Assembly: GCA_021793275.1 (NCBI GenBank)
Contig: JAJYTC010000037.1
Location: 1-32,037, forward strand
Length of the DNA: 32,037 nt
From: Deltaproteobacteria bacterium
Lineage (GTDB): Bacteria > Desulfobacterota > Syntrophobacteria > Syntrophobacterales > Syntrophobacteraceae
Reading direction: 5' to 3'
In this document: positions 7,627 to 15,412 of the stretch, piece by piece
Position numbering within the stretch: the first letter of the stretch is position 1
Layout: every line of letters begins with the position of its first letter
Notes under the pieces: generated by a model
The model's database searches: none
Seen by the model: only the letters and a program-made list of their open reading frames with translations
What the model was told of the DNA's origin: nothing
Position numbers and translations under genes: made by a program

Positions 7627-8867
7627 AAGCGGGTCTCAAACCTCCTTCCTATCCCCCGGCCGACCGGGTGGCGATTACCGGCCTCGGAGCGGTCTGCTCG
7701 CTTGGCAATTCGGTCCCGGAGATTATCCAGGGTTTTCTGTCCGGAAACTCCGGCGCGGGTGAAATTACCGGTTTCGATGCCGGCGGGTTCGGCTGCCCGG
7801 CCGCGCAGGTGAAAAATCTCCCTGCCTTTAAAACTGATGTGCCTCCTCAGCTAGCCATCACCATGGGAAAGCATCTTTCCCTTCTTATGGCCTCAGTCGA
7901 CGAGGCGCTGCGCGGGGCTTCCATCGACCCGGGCACGTTCAGTCCGGGGGATAGGGGCTTTTTTGCCGGCATGGGTATGGTCGATTATCACGTAGAGGAC
8001 CTTCTCCCGGCTGTTCTCAAATCGCTTAACCGGGACGGTGATATCGACTACGACAAATTTTTTCTTCAAGGCTACCGGGAAATCTACCCCTTGTGGCCCC
8101 TCGGAATGCTGAACAATGTCGCTTTTTGCCAGGCTTCCATCCACTTCGGTCTTCACGGCGAAAACGGCGTCTTTTGCCCCCACGGCGATGCAGGCGTGAG
8201 GGCCGTTTTTGAAGCCGCCTGCGTATTGAAAGAAGGAAGGGCAAAAATGGCCCTGGCCGGCGGGGTGAGTGAGGAGATATCGCCGCTCGGGCTTGCCAGG
8301 GCACGGATTAAAGGACTTATTGGTCCGCCCTCGGAAACTTCCGCGCCGGCGCCCTTTCTTGGAGAAGCCGGGGCCATGCTCGTCCTGGAGCCGTTTTCGA
8401 CGGCAGTGGAAAGAGGGGCTTCCATACTCGGGCAAATCGCGGGCTTCGGTTTTACGTGTGAGAAAAGTGAAGACGGCCGCTTTGCTTCGAGACAGGCGAT
8501 ATCCTCGGCGATCCGGGCGGCGCTTTCCGATGCCGGGCTCACTCCCGGGGGGATCGACCTCGTGATGCTCGGAAGTTTCGATAAAAATGAGTTGGAAGCC
8601 GTCCACGAGGTCTTCGATGCGGATGTCTCGCCGCCGGTTATTGTGGCCACAGCGGGTGCTGTGGGCGAGACCTATGCGGCGGGGCCGGTTCTGAACGCCG
8701 CCATGGCGCTCGCTATCCCGGGGGATGCCGAATTGCCGCCAAATTTCTTGCTGCCGGCCCGTAGCACTGGTTCTGCAGGCTTTAAAATCGGCCGGGTCCT
8801 CGTAAATGGAATAAGCTGCGAGGGCGGGTGCGGCTCGATGATTCTCGAAGGAGCAAACGCCGGATGA
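7623..8867 (+). CDS. Degenerate ketosynthase, chain-length-factor-like
   Basis: The 414-residue protein has the thiolase fold of ketosynthases (VAITGLGAVCSLG at the N-terminus, AKMALAGGVSEE after the nucleophile region, GEAGAMLVLEP later) but has lost the catalytic set. The nucleophile position is Gly188 in CPHGDAGV (a Cys lies three residues earlier), the HGT histidine is replaced in LGSFDKNE, the Lys is gone, and the GH pair reads GET. This is the pattern of the chain-length factor (KS-beta) subunits of type II polyketide and aryl-polyene systems, which dimerise with an active KS. Gene order supports pairing with the KS just upstream, with which it shares an ATGA overlap; its own stop overlaps the next start in the same way. 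Role in setting chain length is inferred from family knowledge. Confidence 0.82.
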   Translation: MKAGLKPPSYPPADRVAITGLGAVCSLGNSVPEIIQGFLSGNSGAGEITGFDAGGFGCPAAQVKNLPAFKTDVPPQLAITMGKHLSLLMASVDEALRGASIDPGTFSPGDRGFFAGMGMVDYHVEDLLPAVLKSLNRDGDIDYDKFFLQGYREIYPLWPLGMLNNVAFCQASIHFGLHGENGVFCPHGDAGVRAVFEAACVLKEGRAKMALAGGVSEEISPLGLARARIKGLIGPPSETSAPAPFLGEAGAMLVLEPFSTAVERGASILGQIAGFGFTCEKSEDGRFASRQAISSAIRAALSDAGLTPGGIDLVMLGSFDKNELEAVHEVFDADVSPPVIVATAGAVGETYAAGPVLNAAMALAIPGDAELPPNFLLPARSTGSAGFKIGRVLVNGISCEGGCGSMILEGANAG

Positions 8868-9385
8868 GACTTTTGTTCTACGACCGGATAACCGACCTTG
8901 TGCCGGGTGAGTCGATAACCGGGATAAAAACCTTTTGTCTTTCGGAAGAATATCTGCGCAAACATTTCAGCAAAGAACCGCTTATTCCCGGCGTGATATT
9001 TATCGAGGCCATGGCTCAGCTGCTGGGCTGGCTGGTTATTCGCACCCATGATTTCAGGCTCTCGGCCGTGATGTCCCTGGTCGAGGACGTTAAGATGACC
9101 CCGGATCTCAGGCCCGGCTTTTCGGCCCAGATCTCGGGGCGCCTTGTCTCCACCTCGCGGAGCGATTCGCTTGGTTCGGCCCGCATGACCGTTGACGGCG
9201 CCGAAATAGCTTCAATCGGCAGAATCATTTACGTGCATTCCGGCGCTGCCGACCCGGATGGCCTGCGGGCGTTGTTTCGTTATTACGGCGGTTCGCAGTG
9301 GGCCGATGAGGCAGGTTTTGCAGGCTCTGCCCGCGGCGAGTTTGCAAGCGGGCATAAGGGCAGCGGCGGCAGGCCGCCGAAATAG
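8864..9385 (+). CDS. FabZ/FabA-like hotdog dehydratase (DH-1)
   Basis: The 173-residue hotdog-fold protein would remove water from 3-hydroxyacyl-ACP. The catalytic pair is His34 in KHFSKEPLIPG and Glu48 in IEAMAQLLGW, the FabZ arrangement. The start at 8864 is chosen because AAGGAG lies 10 bases upstream and the ATG overlaps the previous stop (ATGA); the earlier ATG at 8828 has no ribosome site. It is about 25 residues longer than typical FabZ, owing to a Gly/Ala-rich, probably disordered tail after residue 140 (AGFAGSARGEFASGHKG...). It shares its N-terminal design (DRIT-D-x-x-PG-x-x-ITG-x-K) with the second dehydratase of the operon, so the two are paralogues. Confidence 0.85.
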   Translation: MRLLFYDRITDLVPGESITGIKTFCLSEEYLRKHFSKEPLIPGVIFIEAMAQLLGWLVIRTHDFRLSAVMSLVEDVKMTPDLRPGFSAQISGRLVSTSRSDSLGSARMTVDGAEIASIGRIIYVHSGAADPDGLRALFRYYGGSQWADEAGFAGSARGEFASGHKGSGGRPPK

Positions 9386-9399
9386 GCTGAAGAACCGAC

Positions 9400-10674
9400 A
9401 TGGCAGACCGGAAGGTGGTAATAACGGGTCTTGGACTTGCCACGGCGCTGGGGCTCGAAGTCGAGCAAAACTGGCGCAAAGCGCTTAAGGGCGTCTCGGG
9501 GGTATCCCGAATTCGGCTCGAGTGCGCGGGAAAATCCGCGGTGCAGGCTGCCGCGCAGGTTTCGGACGACGATTGGCGCACTATCTGCGATGATTTTCCC
9601 TCCGAGGCGGAATCCGAAGGCGAGCGACGAACCCTTTTCGCTTTGTGGGCGGGCAAAAAAGCGCTTAGTGACGCGGGGCTGGGACGGGTCGCGGAAGACC
9701 GTTCGAGGTTTGGCGCTGCCATGGGCGCAGGTCTTGGCGTCAATCGGCTGGAAGATATATCGAGATGGCTTACAGCGGGCAAAAAGTTCGATCCCGTCCG
9801 CTTTGCCGGTGAACTCGACCTTGTCGAGCGCGAATCGATAATACGCAACAATTCCAGTGCGCCTGCGACACTTATGGCCGCCAAATTCGGTCTGAAAGGC
9901 CCCAATATTACCATCACCTCCGCCTGCGCCTCCGCGACTCTTGCCCTTGGCGCTGCATACAGGGCCGTCAAACGAGGGGAAGCGGACCTTGTTCTTGCCG
10001 GGGGCGCCGATTCGATGATAAACCCGGTGGGGCTTGTCTTTTTTGTGTTGCTCGGCTCCGTTGCGGTATCCAAGATGGAACCGGAGCATCTTTGCCGTCC
10101 TTTCGACCGCAAGAGGTCGGGGCTTGTCATGGGGGAAGGCGCAGGTATGGCCGTGCTCGAAGAGGAGTCCCACGCGCTGGCTCGCGGAGCGCGCATTTAT
10201 GCCGAAGTGGCAGGGTTCGCATCGACCATGGACGCATGGCGGCTGACAGCTCCTCATCCTGAAGGCAACGGCGCGGAAGCGTGCATGTCGCTCGCCCTGG
10301 CCGATTCAAAAATTCCCCCGGAGGGAATCGACTATATAAACGCTCACGGCACATCGACCAAGCTAAACGATTTGGCCGAGACCATCGCCATAAAAAGGGT
10401 TTTCGGCAACTGCGCCCCTCCCCCGGCCATAAGCTCGAGCAAATCGATCATAGGTCACCTGCTGGCTGGGTCGGGAGGACCCGAATTTGCCTTCACGGTG
10501 CTTTCGGTAGCCCAGAACCGAATTCATCCGACGATCAATCTGTCCAGTCCCGACCCGAAATGCGATCTCGATTACGTTCCAAACGTCGCGCGTGAAAGGG
10601 TGGTTCGCGCAGCTCTGTCGAATTCATTTGGTTTCGGCGGTCAGAATTCGACGATTGTGGTGAGGAAGTATTGA
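9400..10674 (+). CDS. Beta-ketoacyl-ACP synthase, FabF-like (KS-B)
   Basis: This is an active-type condensing enzyme of 424 residues. Catalytic residues: Cys176 in TSACASAT, His316 in HGTSTKLND, Lys348 and His353 in SKSIIGH; it ends NSFGFGGQNSTIVV. It is close in sequence to KS-A, both sharing the unusual late motif DPKCDLDYVPN, which points to duplication within the cluster. ATG at 9400 lies 14 bases after the dehydratase stop. Its own stop (TGA 10672-10674) lies inside the first copy of a short repeat, so the last bases of the gene border that element. Having several active ketosynthases suggests division of labour (initiation against elongation, or different chain lengths), which is inference. 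Confidence 0.88.
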   Translation: MADRKVVITGLGLATALGLEVEQNWRKALKGVSGVSRIRLECAGKSAVQAAAQVSDDDWRTICDDFPSEAESEGERRTLFALWAGKKALSDAGLGRVAEDRSRFGAAMGAGLGVNRLEDISRWLTAGKKFDPVRFAGELDLVERESIIRNNSSAPATLMAAKFGLKGPNITITSACASATLALGAAYRAVKRGEADLVLAGGADSMINPVGLVFFVLLGSVAVSKMEPEHLCRPFDRKRSGLVMGEGAGMAVLEEESHALARGARIYAEVAGFASTMDAWRLTAPHPEGNGAEACMSLALADSKIPPEGIDYINAHGTSTKLNDLAETIAIKRVFGNCAPPPAISSSKSIIGHLLAGSGGPEFAFTVLSVAQNRIHPTINLSSPDPKCDLDYVPNVARERVVRAALSNSFGFGGQNSTIVVRKY

Positions 10675-10820
10675 CAGGAAGGAACGGAGAGACTCAAAAT
10701 CCTGTCCATCCTGTAAATCCTGTCTGAGTCTTTTGTTTTAAGACGTGGTGCGGGTGGAAAAATTTCGGACAGGATTGACAGGCAAGAACAGAGAAACCCA
10801 AATCCTGTAAATCCTGTCCG
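10669..10820 (+). repeat. Two direct copies of a palindromic CCTGTAAATCC-type repeat
   Basis: Between KS-B and acpS, two related units of about 45-55 bases occur: 10670-10724 and 10774-10819. Each starts ATTGACAGG, continues with GAAC-GAGA-AC-CAAA and ends ATCCTGTAAATCCTGTC. Unit 2 is also part of a hairpin: CGGACAGGATTGACAGG (10766-10782) pairs with CCTGTAAATCCTGTCCG (10804-10820), 16 of 17 bases. Unit 1 also has short arms GACTCA/TGAGTC at 10691-10696 and 10725-10730. The style matches dispersed intergenic repeats common in deltaproteobacterial genomes. Within an operon such hairpins can stabilise or attenuate mRNA; this is inference. Confidence 0.75.
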
Positions 10821-10843
10821 ACCGACGGAGGCTAGGGCGGCTG

Positions 10844-11269
10844 ATGATGCACATCCTGCAGGGCATTGACATAGTGCAGGTTTCGAAAATGGAGAGGATC
10901 ATCCAGGCGCATCCCGGACTTGCCTCGGAAATTTTTACCGAAGGAGAGCGGAAGTATTGTTTTTCGATGCCCAGTCCTCACGTTCATCTGGCCGGCAGAT
11001 TTGCGGCCAAGGAGGCCTGTCTCAAGGCGCTCGGCATCGGCCTTTCGGGTGAAGGGATAGACGGTGCGCTGCGCGATATTGAAGTGGTGGCGGGAACTTC
11101 CGGTAAACCTGCTTTGCGTGTCACAGGCAGGGTGGGAAAAACAGGCAGCCGGAAAAAAGTTTACCAGTACACCGTATCCATTTCTCATTCCGGGGATTTC
11201 GCTATTGCCTCCGTAATCCTTGCCGCCCGGCAAACATGCGAAGATTTAAGGGAGGGACCTGTCACGTGA
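10844..11269 (+). CDS. acpS: Holo-ACP synthase (4'-phosphopantetheinyl transferase), AcpS type
   Basis: A 141-residue AcpS-family enzyme moves phosphopantetheine from CoA to the Ser of an ACP, here most likely Ser44 of the operon's own carrier. The two metal/CoA motifs are present: GIDIVQVSKME with Asp9, and HLAGRFAAKEACLKALG with Glu57; VSISHSGDFAIASVIL closes the fold as usual. ATG at 10844 (or 10847) follows a GGAGG-containing stretch. It is separated from KS-B by the repeat pair and overlaps the next gene by four bases (GTGA). A second AcpS beside a non-standard ACP suggests the housekeeping enzyme does not serve it well, which is inference. Confidence 0.87.
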   Translation: MMHILQGIDIVQVSKMERIIQAHPGLASEIFTEGERKYCFSMPSPHVHLAGRFAAKEACLKALGIGLSGEGIDGALRDIEVVAGTSGKPALRVTGRVGKTGSRKKVYQYTVSISHSGDFAIASVILAARQTCEDLREGPVT

Positions 11270-11712
11270 GATATCTTTTGGTTGACCGGATAACGGACGT
11301 TGAGCCGGGGAGCAAAATAACCGGGGTGAAAAACGTCGCCATGAGCGAAGATTTTCTGGAATTCCATTTTCCGAAGAATCCTATCATGCCGGGCATAATG
11401 CTGCTCGAAGCCCTCGTTCAACTCACCGGCTGGCTGGAGGCGGTTTCTTCGGATTTTAAGAAATGGTTTTTGGTCTCCACGGTTTTGAAGTGCAGCTTCT
11501 ATGGTTTTGTCATTCCCGGCGACCGGGTGGAACTGAGCGTGAGTTGCGGCCCCGCCCCGTCCAAGGACCTCGTGGTCTATGGGGGAATTGCCAAGGTCAA
11601 CGGGAAACGCAGGCTCAAAGCCGAATTTCAGGGAAGCCTTGTGGACCTGGAAACCATCGAGGAAGTCGAAGAACAGAAGAAGTTTTTTGAAATACTAAAG
11701 CGCGGGGTTTAG
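11266..11712 (+). CDS. FabZ/FabA-like hotdog dehydratase (DH-2)
   Basis: The 148-residue hotdog protein has His34 in FHFPKNPIMPG and Glu48 in LLEALVQLTGW, a closer match to canonical FabZ (HFPGxPVMPG) than DH-1. GTG at 11266 is chosen: GGGAGGG stands about nine bases upstream, and the codon overlaps the acpS stop as GTGA. An in-frame ATG at 11236 would lie inside acpS without a good ribosome site and would add ten residues before the conserved DRITD. Two dehydratases in one operon could act on different chain lengths, or one may isomerise; neither can be read from the sequence. KS-C follows after eight bases. Confidence 0.86.
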   Translation: MRYLLVDRITDVEPGSKITGVKNVAMSEDFLEFHFPKNPIMPGIMLLEALVQLTGWLEAVSSDFKKWFLVSTVLKCSFYGFVIPGDRVELSVSCGPAPSKDLVVYGGIAKVNGKRRLKAEFQGSLVDLETIEEVEEQKKFFEILKRGV

Positions 11713-11720
11713 GATCCGAA

Positions 11721-13019
11721 ATGTCCTCATCGAGGCGGGTTGTCGTTACGGGAATGGGTTTGGTCACCCCTTTGGGAAAGGGTGTGGAGGCCAACTGGAA
11801 GTCCGTTCTTGCCGGACAAACGGGCATAGAGCGCCATGAGCGCCCGGGATGCCCCGAACACTTTCAGTTCTTCGGACGCGTCGAGGGAGTCGAACGCCCC
11901 GAGGGTATTCCGCCCAAGCTGGCCGGCCAGGTCAGGTTTCTCAATCGTGGCGCGGTTCTCGGGTTCGAAGCGGCAATGGAGGCGCTCAGGAACGCGGGTA
12001 TCGATCTGGCCTCGGTCCCCCGGGAACGCAGGTCGCTTTTTCTCGCATCGGGCGACCTTACGAAGATAGGATGCGAATTTATGCACCCCGCTATAAAGGA
12101 TGCGATCAAAAATGCCGGAAAAGGCGCCGATCGCCTCGCTCTCAACAAGTCCCTGATGGATAAGGTAAACCCCTTTTTCCTGCTCGAATCCATCAGCAAT
12201 AACCTGTTCAGCTTTCTATCCGCCGCCTTGGAATTCATGGGGCCGAACACCAGTCTGGCCAGCCTCTCGCCCTGCGGCGCCCACACGCTCGAACTCGCCT
12301 GCCGAAGGATCGCGGCCGGTGAGGCCGATATTGCGCTTGCAGTAGGTTGTGGCTGCTGGATAACCGAAATTCCCATGTTTGAGATGGATGGACTTGGAAT
12401 TCTATCGAGGTGCAAGCATGGTCCCGCCTCCTTCAGGCCTCTTGACAGGGCGAGGGATGGGTTCATACCCGCAGAGGGTGGCGCTGCCGTCCTGGTCGAG
12501 GACAGCGAACGGGCAATAGCGCGAGGCGCCAGGATTCTGGCTGAAATAAAGGGTAGCGGAAACTGTATCGAACCCCCGAGGGGAAAGGGCTTGAGCGTTC
12601 CCGCTGAGGTCTCGAAAAACTCCATTCGCACCGCCCTCGCGGAAGGCGCCGTCGATGTGCGGGACCTCGCTTTCATATGTCCTCATGGCAGCGGCACGCG
12701 CAAGGGGGACCGATCCGAGCTGAACTCGATCCGTGCAATCCTGGAGGCCGAGGGTGGCAACGTTCCGGTTTGCGCCCTCAAGGCCTACACCGGTCATATG
12801 GGCGCGGCTAGCGATATCTGCGAGGTCATCCTTGGCATCGAGGCAATTAATGAAGGGGTTGTTCCGGGAACCCTCAACTTTTCGATGACCGAACCCGCCT
12901 TTGAGGGCATGGATATTTCAGCCTCGGCCAGGAAGGCCGCAGGCAGAAGCTTCGTGTCGGTAAGCTATGGGATAATGGGGCAGTGTTCGAGTGTTCTGGT
13001 CGAGGGCCGGGCTAATTGA
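11721..13019 (+). CDS. Divergent beta-ketoacyl synthase (KS-C)
   Basis: The 432-residue condensing enzyme keeps all catalytic residues in altered surroundings: Cys185 in LSPCGAHTLEL (instead of SACAxGT), His322 in CPHGSGTRKGD, Lys354 and His359 in LKAYTGHMG. It starts VVVTGMGLVTPLGKGVEAN and ends VSYGIMGQCSSVLVEG, where other KS have NSFGFGGQN. It therefore belongs to a separate branch from KS-A and KS-B, like the extra ketosynthase found in aryl-polyene-type clusters. AGGA seven bases before ATG 11721 supports the start. Its stop overlaps the acyltransferase start, so the two are translationally coupled and may act in sequence (last condensation, then transfer). That order is inference. Confidence 0.85.
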   Translation: MSSSRRVVVTGMGLVTPLGKGVEANWKSVLAGQTGIERHERPGCPEHFQFFGRVEGVERPEGIPPKLAGQVRFLNRGAVLGFEAAMEALRNAGIDLASVPRERRSLFLASGDLTKIGCEFMHPAIKDAIKNAGKGADRLALNKSLMDKVNPFFLLESISNNLFSFLSAALEFMGPNTSLASLSPCGAHTLELACRRIAAGEADIALAVGCGCWITEIPMFEMDGLGILSRCKHGPASFRPLDRARDGFIPAEGGAAVLVEDSERAIARGARILAEIKGSGNCIEPPRGKGLSVPAEVSKNSIRTALAEGAVDVRDLAFICPHGSGTRKGDRSELNSIRAILEAEGGNVPVCALKAYTGHMGAASDICEVILGIEAINEGVVPGTLNFSMTEPAFEGMDISASARKAAGRSFVSVSYGIMGQCSSVLVEGRAN

Positions 13020-13996
13020 ACATGGGGAAGAAGAAGGGGAAAAGTAAGGCTTTACAGATCGTAGAATGCGTGGCGTTTTATGCCGCCGTTGCCGTGGCGA
13101 GACCGCTGCCGGTTAGGGTGTTGAGGGCTCTCTGCGGCTTTCTCGGTCAAATATTGTACGTCGCCGCGCCCCGGAGACGGAAAATAGCCCTGGAAAATAT
13201 CAGGACAGCCTTCGGCGGCAAGATGAGTGAAAAGCAGATGGAGCGGATTGCCCGCCAGAGCTGCAAGGCTTTCCTGCTGACCGCGGCTGAAATGATAAAA
13301 TCGCCTTTCCGCGTGAAGGACGGAAATGTCCTGGCAAAGAGCCGCTATAAAATCGACCATGTCCAGCATCTTTTCCTGAAAGCAAAGAGGATTCATGACC
13401 AGTCCGGAGGGTGCATCTTCGTTACTCCGCACCTTGGCAACTGGGAACTGCTGCCCCATATAAGCGCCCAAATCGGCATCCCGCTTGCCGTGGTCATTCG
13501 TCCGCTGGATAATCCTTATCTCGAGCGGGCTATCCTGTCCAGCCGTATCGGTAGCGGCCACCTCATGGTTCCCAAGGCAAACGCCATGTTTTACCTTGAT
13601 CGCGTGCTGCGGAAAGGCACGTCCGTCGCCATGCTTCCGGACCAGAGCCACAACAAGGGACTAAGAGTTGAATTCTTTGGAAAAACCGCCACGGTCACTC
13701 CCATTCCGGCCCTGCTCGCCCTCAGGCACCGGCGCCCTGTTGTCGTTGTGGCGGCCTGTCGTACCGATGATCCCTACCTATTTGAAGGATTTGTTTCAGA
13801 CCCTATTTGGCCTGATCCGGACAAAACCGACGATGCCCCGGAAATCGCGCGGATCACGCGCGAAATAAACGCCAGGATGGAGGAAATAATCACGCGGTTT
13901 CCCGAACAGTATTTGTGGATGCACGACAGGTGGAAAAAATCCTGGAGGAAACCGGTCTTCGACAGTCAGCGCCCGCGTCCCTCCGGATCGCAGTGA
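13016..13996 (+). CDS. LpxL/HtrB-type lysophospholipid acyltransferase
   Basis: The 326-residue inner-membrane acyltransferase of the lipid A late-acyltransferase family carries the HX4(D/E) motif as His139 to Glu144 in TPHLGNWE, then VIRPLDNPY, LPDQSHNKGLRVEFFGK (the DQ motif) and PEQYLWMHDRWK at the C-terminus. A hydrophobic N-terminal segment (about 16-50) would anchor it. It would hand the finished acyl chain to a lipid acceptor. TTG at 13016 overlaps the KS-C stop and has GAGGG nine bases upstream; ATG at 13022 is the alternative and costs two residues. It is the last gene of the operon. Homologous acyltransferases accompany aryl-polyene clusters, which supports a membrane-anchored product. 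Confidence 0.87.
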   Translation: MNMGKKKGKSKALQIVECVAFYAAVAVARPLPVRVLRALCGFLGQILYVAAPRRRKIALENIRTAFGGKMSEKQMERIARQSCKAFLLTAAEMIKSPFRVKDGNVLAKSRYKIDHVQHLFLKAKRIHDQSGGCIFVTPHLGNWELLPHISAQIGIPLAVVIRPLDNPYLERAILSSRIGSGHLMVPKANAMFYLDRVLRKGTSVAMLPDQSHNKGLRVEFFGKTATVTPIPALLALRHRRPVVVVAACRTDDPYLFEGFVSDPIWPDPDKTDDAPEIARITREINARMEEIITRFPEQYLWMHDRWKKSWRKPVFDSQRPRPSGSQ

Positions 13997-14148
13997 AGCT
14001 CGATCGGTCCTTCTCCTCTCCCCTGCCCCGTCCCCGCTGGACCCTCTGGAATTGAAATAGTACGCTGCTCAGAGCGAAAAATAGATTATATTGTGGTTGG
14101 AGACGACCGTAATGGAAGAAATGCTTCCCATGTTGAAAGGAGGCAGAA

Positions 14149-14637
14149 ATGGATTGGCGTGAGGTAATCGAAAATCCGAGTTTGAGAAATCTGCCATTCA
14201 AGATCGAAACGAATGAATGGGGGCAAATCGTCATGACGCCGGCCACTGTAAGGCACTGTAAATATCAGGGGCTCATAATCGAATGGTTCCATAGGCTGGG
14301 GGAATGGGGCAGGGTATTCCCCGAGTTGGGCATTCAGACCTCTGATGGGGTCAAGGTCGCCGATGTCGTCTGGGGCACGGAGGAGTTTTTCAAGAGGAAT
14401 AAAGGTGATATCCCTTACTTTGTTGAATCACCTGAAATCGTCGTAGAAGTCAAGTCTGCATCCAACACCGTGGAGGAAATGGAAAGCAAGAAAGGGTTGT
14501 ATTTCGAAAAAGGCGCTAGAGAGGTTTGGTTTTGCGACAAGGAAGGTGATATGCACTTCTTCAACATTCATGGGAGGTTGAGTAGAAGTGAATTATTCAA
14601 AGAGTTCCCTCGACATATCGACATCGATTTCATCTAG
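14149..14637 (+). CDS. Uma2-family (DUF820) PD-(D/E)XK nuclease-like protein
   Basis: The 162-residue protein has the Uma2 core: VKVADVVW with the first acidic residue, then SPEIVVEVKSASNT, the ExK of the PD-(D/E)XK fold, followed by MESKKGLYFEKGAREVWFCD. The function of the family is not established; many copies lie scattered in bacteria of several phyla. AAGGAGG five bases before the ATG supports the start. A gap of 152 bases from the acyltransferase, with no shared theme, suggests an independent small gene. It is convergent with the mlaC-like gene. Confidence 0.82.
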   Translation: MDWREVIENPSLRNLPFKIETNEWGQIVMTPATVRHCKYQGLIIEWFHRLGEWGRVFPELGIQTSDGVKVADVVWGTEEFFKRNKGDIPYFVESPEIVVEVKSASNTVEEMESKKGLYFEKGAREVWFCDKEGDMHFFNIHGRLSRSELFKEFPRHIDIDFI

Positions 14638-14684
14638 TACAGCCCGGCACAAGCTGCAAACAGGTTTTGCCGCAGTCGAGGCAG

Positions 14685-14713
14685 GGTGGGCACAGGCTTT
14701 ACCCGTGCCCACC
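14685..14713. terminator. Perfect 9-bp hairpin between convergent genes
   Basis: GGTGGGCAC (14685-14693) and GTGCCCACC (14705-14713) form a perfect stem with an 11-base loop. The palindrome GGAAATTTCC follows directly. No T-run is present on either side, so it is not a classic intrinsic terminator. It stands midway between the ends of two genes that run toward each other, and could block transcription or be one copy of a dispersed palindromic repeat. Confidence 0.4.
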
Positions 14714-14791
14714 GGGAAATTTCCGTATGGCTGCCGGCTTCAAGACCGGACAAAAAGATCGATCATTCACCGCATCCGCGGCGCGTTTCCA

Positions 14792-15412
14792 TCAGAGTCC
14801 GCTGTTGGCCTCTTGTTGAATGGCCATCCTCTTGATTAAATCGTTGAAAGTATGCGTCCTCAGGAATGTACTGAAAGAACTTTTATACGTTTCAACAATG
14901 CCCACCCCGTCAATCAGCACATCTCTTATCATCCATTGGCCACCGCTTTGTTGCATAATATAATCGACAGGGATGTGCTCGTTGGTTCTCATTATAACGG
15001 TTTTTACCTTCGTGAAGCTTCCATCGGGGGTTTCACCCGGATAGCGGACTTTCTCGCGTTTCAGAAAATCGACCACCTGTCTGGTGTAAGAAGAGATGAA
15101 AATAGCAGTGAGAAGTTTTGTATAACGCGCGCGCTGGCCGGGCAAAAGCCTTCCCCAATACTCCTGCAGCGACTCCTTGGCCATTTCCGCCGACAGGAAG
15201 TTTTTAGAAATCAGCTTTCTGATCAGTGCGCCGCGTTGCTTCCGGTGCGCAGCTCCCTGGAGTTGAGGGTTTGTCTGGATATCCATAGCCTTGTTAATTA
15301 CGGTACGCACCTTGGCCATAGCTCCTGAATCCGCTCTGGCCGGAACTGCTGCCCAAAGAATAAGCAAAAAAGATGCGAAAAGCACAAACTTCCATTGTCT
15401 AACTGCGAACAT
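14792..15412 (-). CDS. MlaC/Ttg2D/HpnM-like periplasmic lipid carrier
   Basis: The 206-residue exported protein has a signal peptide (MFAVRQWK, hydrophobic stretch LFASFLLILWAAV, cut after ARA near residue 27). The mature part has MlaC-family features: RKLISKNF in the first third, EYWGRLLPGQRARYTKLLTAIFISSY, and the late WMIRDVLIDGVGIVETYKSSF segment typical of the family. Such proteins ferry phospholipids or hopanoids through the periplasm. It overlaps the end of the RND gene by 14 bases, so the two are coupled, the same pairing as HpnM and HpnN in hopanoid gene clusters. No Mla ABC-transporter genes are present here. Cargo unknown; the converging lipid operon suggests a candidate. Confidence 0.85.
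   Translation of the reverse strand: MFAVRQWKFVLFASFLLILWAAVPARADSGAMAKVRTVINKAMDIQTNPQLQGAAHRKQRGALIRKLISKNFLSAEMAKESLQEYWGRLLPGQRARYTKLLTAIFISSYTRQVVDFLKREKVRYPGETPDGSFTKVKTVIMRTNEHIPVDYIMQQSGGQWMIRDVLIDGVGIVETYKSSFSTFLRTHTFNDLIKRMAIQQEANSGL

Noticed and set aside
10669-10820. CRISPR array
   Set aside because: Only two diverged units, themselves palindromic and spaced by about 50 bases, with no cas gene nearby.
4923-13996. Calling the operon an aryl-polyene cluster
   Set aside because: The diagnostic ammonia lyase, AMP ligase, methyltransferase and second ketoreductase are missing in the window; only the shared ketosynthase/dehydratase/acyltransferase parts agree.
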